NCBI RefSeq assembly: GCF_007830125.1
Contig: NZ_VLLG01000002.1
Coordinates: 1,059,495 to 1,123,494 of the forward strand
DNA from: Chitinophaga japonensis
GTDB lineage: Bacteria > Bacteroidota > Bacteroidia > Chitinophagales > Chitinophagaceae
Direction of reading: 5' to 3'
Length of the DNA stretch: 64,000 nt
This document shows positions 60,977 to 64,000 of this stretch, piece by piece. A program made the position numbers and the translations under genes. Under the pieces are notes generated by a model. The model had not been told where the DNA came from. It saw nothing but the letters and a program-made list of their open reading frames with translations, and searched no databases. Each line of letters opens with the position of its first letter. The stretch's first letter is position 1.

Positions 60977-63900
60977 TTAACGGATCAGGGTGACGTTGCC
61001 TTTCTTATCTACAGTAGTGCCATTCTGCAGCTTTATCCGTGCGATGTATACATATACACCTGCCGGCTGCTGACGGCCGCTCATAGTGCCATCCCATCCC
61101 TGCCGCTGATCTTTGGAGACGAATACTTCCTGGCCCCATGCATTGTAAATGTGCAGCTCAATGGAGGCAATGGTGTTACCGTATACCATCAGCACATCGT
61201 TCACGCCGTCGCCGTTCGGGCTGAACAGGTTGGGAATGAACACCTGGTCGCCGGCCGGGTTGGAGGCGCTGCCGGTAATGGCAGCAGACAGGTCGCTGGT
61301 CTGACAACTGTTGTCGTTCAGCGCTCTTACCTGCAATGTTACCATCTGGTTCGGGCTCAGGTTGGCCACCGTATGCGTGGTACCGGTAGCGCCGGAGCTG
61401 GGCGGTGTAAAGCTGGTGCCGTTGTTGGTGGTCACTTCATACCGCGTGATGCCCGGTACTGTGTTCCAACTGAAGGTAATGCTGTTGGCGGTAGAGTCGC
61501 TTACCGTTACTACCGGTGTTGCCAACTGCTGCAGTACGCCTACTTCCACTGCCTTGCGGGTGGCGCTGGCGCAACCGCCGCTGGTGGTAAACACTTCCAC
61601 ATAATAGGTAGCGTTGCTATCCAGGGCTGCGGTAGTGAAGGTGGCGCCGGTAGCCAGTTGCGTGCCGCCGCTGGCCGTGCTGTACCAGCGGAAGTCCGCA
61701 TCCGGCACAGTGGGGGCGCTGGCGCTGAGTGTTACGGTATTGCCGGGACATGCCGGATCAGGCACATCTACGACTATATCATTGGCGTTGGGCGCGCCTA
61801 CGGTTACGCTTACGGCTGTACGTGTATTGCTGGCGCAGCCGCTGGCGTTCACCGCTTCCACATAGTATTGCTGGTTAGCATTCAGCGCAGCGGTGGTGAA
61901 GGTAGCGCCGGTGGTAACGGCTGTACCGCCGGTGGGTGAAGTATACCAGCGATAAGTAAGCCCTGCAGCCGGGTTCTCAATACTCAGTGTAGCGGTCTGG
62001 CCGGGACATACCTGCACGTCGGCTGCAGCCACTGCCGGTGTACCCGGTACGCTGTTCACGGTCACACTTACCGGCGCACGGCTGATACTCACACAACCGC
62101 TGCCACTGGCTGCTTCCAGGTAGTATACCGTATTTACGGAGCGCGGCGGCGTGGTGTAGGTGGTGCCGGTAAACAGGGCGGTACCACCGGTAGCCGTGCT
62201 ATACCACCTGTAGATCAGGCCGGCAACCGGGTTTTTAACCATGAGCTGTGCGGGCTGGCCGGCACAGATGGTCACGGCGTCTGCCTGCGGCGCATCCAGC
62301 GAATTCACCACGGTAGCGGTAACGCCTGTGCGGGATGTGCTCACACAACCTGCATTGTAGGCTGCTTCCACATAGAAAGTGGTGGTATTGGCCAGGCCTG
62401 CAGTAGTGTAGGCCGTGCTGATGGCCAGCAGCGTACCATTGGCCGGCTGGTCGTACCAGCGGTAGGTCACTGCGGGATCAGGATTCTGGATATTAAAGGT
62501 AGCGGTACCGCCTACGCAGGTCACTACCGTGCTGGCTGCCACGGCGGGCGCTGCCGGTGCATTACCTGCTTCTATGCTCACCTGGGTCCTGGTGGCGCTG
62601 GCGCATTTATTATTCAACACAGATTGCACATAGTAGTTTGTGCTGGATGTTACGCCGGTCACGGTAAACACCGGGCCGGTATGCACCAGGCTGCCGCCGG
62701 TAGCGGCGTCAAACCATTGGTAAGTGTAGCTGGGCAGCGGATTCTGTACAATCAGCGTGGCGTCCTGTCCGCTGCATATCTTAACGGTGGTAGCCACTAC
62801 TACCGGCGGAGTGGTATTTGTTCCTACCGTGATCACAAACACCTGGTTGGTATCCTTCACGCCGCCCTGCGCGGTAGCCTCTACCAGGTAGGTGATATCG
62901 GCGTTCAGTGCCGGCGTAGTGAAGCTGGTGCCGGTAAATACCAGGCTGTTGTTAGCCGTATTATACCAGCGGTAGATAACGCCTGACTGCGGGTTCACCG
63001 CGTTCAGCGTAATGGAGCTGCCGGTACAGATGGTAATGGCGGTTGTATCGCCGTCTCCACCACCGTTGCCATCATTCCTCACGGTCACCTTCGCGCGGGT
63101 GCTGCTTACGCAGGTGCCGGCGCTGGCTTCCACGTAGTATACCGCGCTATCGCCGGCCAGCGGCGGTGTGGTAAAGCTGGTACCAATGGCCAGCGGTGTA
63201 CCGCCGGTGGCGGTGCTGTACCATGTATAAGTAACACCTCCCTGCGGGTTGGCCACGGTAAAGGTAGCCGTGCCACCCAGGCTGGTGCTTTGCTCGTTAG
63301 TAGTCAATACCGGCGGCTGCAGGCTGTTTACCACCTGCACCGTAGCCGTTGCGCGGCTGGTGCTGGTACAGCTACCTACCGCAGCTTCGGCATAGTATTT
63401 CACGCTATCCACGCCGGAGGGCGGGGTAACGGTCAGCGTAGCGCCGGTACCTACCAGGTTGCCGCCGGTGGCTGCATCGTACCAGTTGTAGGTAACGCCG
63501 GCCTGCGGATTCTGTACTGCCAGTTGTACAGGGCCGCTGCCGCAACCTATCAACGTGCTGTTCACCAGTACCGGTACGGTCGGCGGATCAGTTACGGTAA
63601 TGGTATATACCTGTACGGTATCTTTGGCGCCACCCTGCAGCGTAGCTTCCAGGAGGTAAGCAGTATTGGCGTTCAGCACCGGCGTGGTAAAGGAGGTACC
63701 CGTACCTGCCAGGCTGTTATCGGCCGTATTGTACCAGCGGTAAGTGGCGCCGGTAACCGGGTTGGTCACATTCAGCATGGTGCTGGTGCCGCGGCAGATG
63801 GTCACTGCCGTGGTGTCGCCGCCACCGCTGCTGCTGGCCCTAACCGTCACTTTTGCACGGGTGCCGCTTACGCAACTGCCAGCGCTGGCTTCCACGTAGT

Positions 63901-64000
63901 ATACGGCGCTATCGCCGGCTAAGGGTGGTGTAGTGAAGGTAGTGCCGCTGTCCAGCGCCGTACCGCCGCTGGCAGTGCTGTACCATTTATAGGTTACACC
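60977..64000 (-). CDS. Large Ig-repeat adhesin with gliding-type T9SS C-terminal domain (5' end beyond the window)
   Basis: At least 1007 residues; the frame is open at 64000, so the ATG at 63895 is not the start. The visible part has nine full and one partial Ig-like repeats of about 75-90 residues, with recurring NP..G.TYRWY, GGT and YYVEA..GC.S.TR motifs. An FN3-like domain (about 795-880) follows, then the gliding/CHU_C C-terminal domain (LFSPNGDGVNDVL; IYNAWGQEVF; WDGTMSGRQQPAGVYVYI). That tail targets it to T9SS. Likely a SprB-like surface adhesin used in attachment or gliding. Confidence 0.92.
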   Translation of the reverse strand, partial: GVTYKWYSTASGGTALDSGTTFTTPPLAGDSAVYYVEASAGSCVSGTRAKVTVRASSSGGGDTTAVTICRGTSTMLNVTNPVTGATYRWYNTADNSLAGTGTSFTTPVLNANTAYLLEATLQGGAKDTVQVYTITVTDPPTVPVLVNSTLIGCGSGPVQLAVQNPQAGVTYNWYDAATGGNLVGTGATLTVTPPSGVDSVKYYAEAAVGSCTSTSRATATVQVVNSLQPPVLTTNEQSTSLGGTATFTVANPQGGVTYTWYSTATGGTPLAIGTSFTTPPLAGDSAVYYVEASAGTCVSSTRAKVTVRNDGNGGGDGDTTAITICTGSSITLNAVNPQSGVIYRWYNTANNSLVFTGTSFTTPALNADITYLVEATAQGGVKDTNQVFVITVGTNTTPPVVVATTVKICSGQDATLIVQNPLPSYTYQWFDAATGGSLVHTGPVFTVTGVTSSTNYYVQSVLNNKCASATRTQVSIEAGNAPAAPAVAASTVVTCVGGTATFNIQNPDPAVTYRWYDQPANGTLLAISTAYTTAGLANTTTFYVEAAYNAGCVSTSRTGVTATVVNSLDAPQADAVTICAGQPAQLMVKNPVAGLIYRWYSTATGGTALFTGTTYTTPPRSVNTVYYLEAASGSGCVSISRAPVSVTVNSVPGTPAVAAADVQVCPGQTATLSIENPAAGLTYRWYTSPTGGTAVTTGATFTTAALNANQQYYVEAVNASGCASNTRTAVSVTVGAPNANDIVVDVPDPACPGNTVTLSASAPTVPDADFRWYSTASGGTQLATGATFTTAALDSNATYYVEVFTTSGGCASATRKAVEVGVLQQLATPVVTVSDSTANSITFSWNTVPGITRYEVTTNNGTSFTPPSSGATGTTHTVANLSPNQMVTLQVRALNDNSCQTSDLSAAITGSASNPAGDQVFIPNLFSPNGDGVNDVLMVYGNTIASIELHIYNAWGQEVFVSKDQRQGWDGTMSGRQQPAGVYVYIARIKLQNGTTVDKKGNVTLIR

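Noticed and set aside
1..64000. tRNA, rRNA, CRISPR arrays, insertion sequences, phage genes
   Set aside because: I looked for cloverleaf ends, regular spaced repeats, transposase motifs and integrases by eye and found none; a tool search could still reveal a weak tRNA.

Overview
The window is chromosomal DNA of a Bacteroidota bacterium, most likely a Chitinophagaceae member (Chitinophaga-like). This rests on an alternative complex III / aa3 oxidase supercluster, type IX secretion parts (PorP/SprF, a PorE-like OmpA protein, a gliding-type C-terminal domain adhesin), Bacteroidota-only families (DUF5606, the outer-membrane protein + LptC pair) and promoters of the TAnnTTTG (-7) type. Base composition is moderately GC-rich and even. 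I see no rRNA, tRNA, CRISPR array, insertion sequence or prophage.

Layout. 1-7.2 kb: partial universal stress protein, lysS, a roughly 0.9 kb hairpin-rich gap, an aldo/keto reductase, lptC with its outer-membrane partner, and a Lon-substrate-binding-domain protein. 7.3-14.1 kb: FkbM methyltransferase and three glycosyltransferases, then meaB, an SMR transporter and a ClC channel. 14.4-16.2 kb: protoglobin, DUF2024 and a MarR regulator with a four-cysteine tail. 16.2-32.3 kb: a 15-gene minus-strand respiratory cluster reading actABCDEF, cytochrome oxidase subunits II and I, heme O synthase, two subunit III genes, subunit IV, SCO, DUF420 and a small membrane protein. Together they carry electrons from quinol through ACIII to aa3 oxidase and assemble its copper and heme centres.

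32.5-34.7 kb: an NlpE-like lipoprotein, purN and a small barrel protein. 34.7-42.5 kb: an apparent zinc/metal-limitation locus with a TonB receptor (DtxR-type box upstream), a COG0523 GTPase and a MerC protein on one strand. Divergent from these are a MacB-like ABC transporter, a DUF3299-like lipoprotein, a second SCO and a Fur/Zur regulator. A perfect 19-bp palindrome sits between the two divergent promoters. 42.5-57.6 kb: M3 oligopeptidase, DUF5606, a lamin-tail-domain protein, asd, a small orphan, DUF2461, a porin beside an ammonium transporter, uvrB, an S1/P1 nuclease and a PfkB kinase. 57.8-64 kb: a PorE-like OmpA protein, PorP/SprF and a large Ig-repeat adhesin running off the right edge.

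The least explained signal is intergenic. There is a set of long, nearly perfect inverted repeats built from low-complexity words (33.3, 44.3, 51.7 and 56.6 kb), two of which share a core. There is also a three-copy promoter-box-hairpin unit at 2.56-3.22 kb.
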